Shown piece by piece: positions 5,361 through 6,011 of a DNA stretch of 6,011 bases (position 1 is the stretch's first letter; each line of letters begins with the position of its first letter). Source of the DNA: Actinomycetes bacterium. GTDB taxonomy: Bacteria > Actinomycetota > Humimicrobiia > Humimicrobiales > Humimicrobiaceae. The stretch covers positions 1 through 6,011 of the forward strand of contig JAUVXY010000089.1 in the NCBI GenBank assembly GCA_030603375.1, written 5' to 3'. The notes below the pieces were generated by a model. It saw only the letters and a list, made by a program, of their open reading frames with translations. It did not search any database and was not told the origin of the DNA. Made by a program: the position numbers and the translations under genes.

Positions 5361-5388
5361 ATATTATCATAAAAAAAACATCTGTAAA
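5361..5388 (-). promoter_or_regulatory. Weak promoter candidate for the zinc-ribbon gene
   Basis: On the minus strand TTTACA (5388-5383) is followed after 16 bp by TAATAT (5366-5361). The -35 matches five of six consensus bases and the -10 four. The region is so AT-rich that several other -10 hexamers are possible. The resulting leader would be about 65-70 nt. Confidence 0.25.
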
Positions 5389-5449
5389 ATTGCCGTTTGG
5401 CTTTAATGGCTCAAGATTACAAAATAGCTCAGGCTTCACATACAAATAT

Positions 5450-6011
5450 CTACAGCCTCTCCTTTTTCCATCCCTTAATTTCTTCCAGTGACATAGTATT
5501 TAAAATATCACCTTTTTGCAGCCCTGCTCTTCTTGCAACATCTACCCCCAGTTTAATCATATCCATATCCTCAATACGGTGAGAGTCTGTGTTTATGGCA
5601 ACTTTTACTCCCATCTTCCCGGCTTTTCTAGCATTTTCTTCATTTAGATCCAGCCTTGCAAAGTAAGAGTTTATTTCTAAAGCTTTATTATTCTTGGCAG
5701 CAGCTTCCATTAGCTTATCCATATCTATAAAATATGGAGCACGGCTTCCAAAAACTACACCAGTTGGATGAGCGAGAATATCTATATATTTATTTTCAAG
5801 TACACTCACGGCCCTTGCAGTATTTTCAATGCTATTGTTTGGAAAACTTGAATGCATGGCACAGATTACCATATCTATTTTTTTTAAAATATCATTGCTG
5901 TAATCAAGCCTCCCAATTCCTTTTATATCAACTTCGGCCCCCATCAATATATAGGGTTCTTTTACACGGGACCTTAAATTATTAATATATCTTATCTTCT
6001 CTAAAACCCTC
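5450..6011 (-). CDS. polX: C-terminal PHP domain of DNA polymerase X (partial)
   Basis: The frame is open to the window edge, so the gene begins to the right. The 186 visible residues are the PHP half of a bacterial PolX, which in full joins a family-X polymerase core to a C-terminal PHP 3'-5' exonuclease used in gap-filling base-excision repair. Visible metal-site motifs, numbered from the edge, are GAEVDIKG (E26), AMHSSF (H53), LAHPTGVVFGSR (H81), LEINSYFARLDL (E112) and INTDSH (D142, H144). The ending ARRAGLQKGDILNTMSLEEI (159-178) is typical of PolX. All expected metal ligands in this part are present, so the domain looks active. A methionine or TTG at about 5942-5947 is not the start, because conserved family sequence continues upstream of it. 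A stand-alone PHP protein is possible, since the polymerase part is not visible, but the match to PolX is closer. Confidence 0.88.
   Translation of the reverse strand, partial: RVLEKIRYINNLRSRVKEPYILMGAEVDIKGIGRLDYSNDILKKIDMVICAMHSSFPNNSIENTARAVSVLENKYIDILAHPTGVVFGSRAPYFIDMDKLMEAAAKNNKALEINSYFARLDLNEENARKAGKMGVKVAINTDSHRIEDMDMIKLGVDVARRAGLQKGDILNTMSLEEIKGWKKERL

Noticed and set aside
5397..5582. Plus-strand frame across the polX 3' end
   Set aside because: Mostly antisense to conserved PHP-domain sequence; low-complexity Ser/Ile-rich translation.
5734..5985. Plus-strand 83-codon frame over polX
   Set aside because: Antisense to the PolX metal-binding motifs, which are clearly the coding strand.

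Overview
The window is AT-rich bacterial DNA. It reads like the chromosome of a low-GC anaerobe: poly-A/T intergenic stretches, a DegV fatty-acid-binding protein, a PolX-type polymerase with a PHP domain, and a PflX-like radical SAM protein. A Bacillota or Atribacterota-like lineage would fit, but nothing here (no rRNA, no marker gene) fixes the taxon, so this is only an impression.

Layout. Positions 1-494 hold no convincing gene. The left part carries what look like scars of two insertion sequences: three 22-bp tandem repeats with a TGTCCGGAT core (72-137), then an IS3-like terminal sequence (about 172-200). Two minus-strand genes follow: radC (495-1190, TTG start) and a rhodanese-domain lipoprotein (1349-1831). 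A 299-bp divergent region (1832-2130) separates them from the plus-strand degV/fakB-type gene (2131-2997). The next gap (2998-3366) is not empty. It holds a 73-codon minus-strand open frame without a start codon that reads like the end of a decayed gene (3049-3270), and an 18-bp inverted repeat upstream of a small Xre/Cro-type regulator (3367-3708). A PflX-like radical SAM protein (3877-4839) comes next. It converges, with only 6 bp between stop codons, on a small minus-strand protein with a zinc ribbon at each end and a helical, possibly TerB-like, middle (4846-5286). The right edge cuts the 3' end of a minus-strand polX gene (5450 to beyond 6011).

How the genes work together. I see no tight operon and no clear multi-gene defence or biosynthetic system. 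The genes mostly stand alone with their own leaders: DNA maintenance (RadC-like, PolX), envelope sulfur chemistry (rhodanese lipoprotein), lipid uptake (DegV/FakB), a regulator, and an orphan radical SAM enzyme. Points most worth a second look are the orphan frame at 3049-3270, the adjacent IS-like termini at the left edge, the double zinc-ribbon protein, and the regulator with its symmetric upstream site. No known system can be named from this window, and I do not claim a new one.
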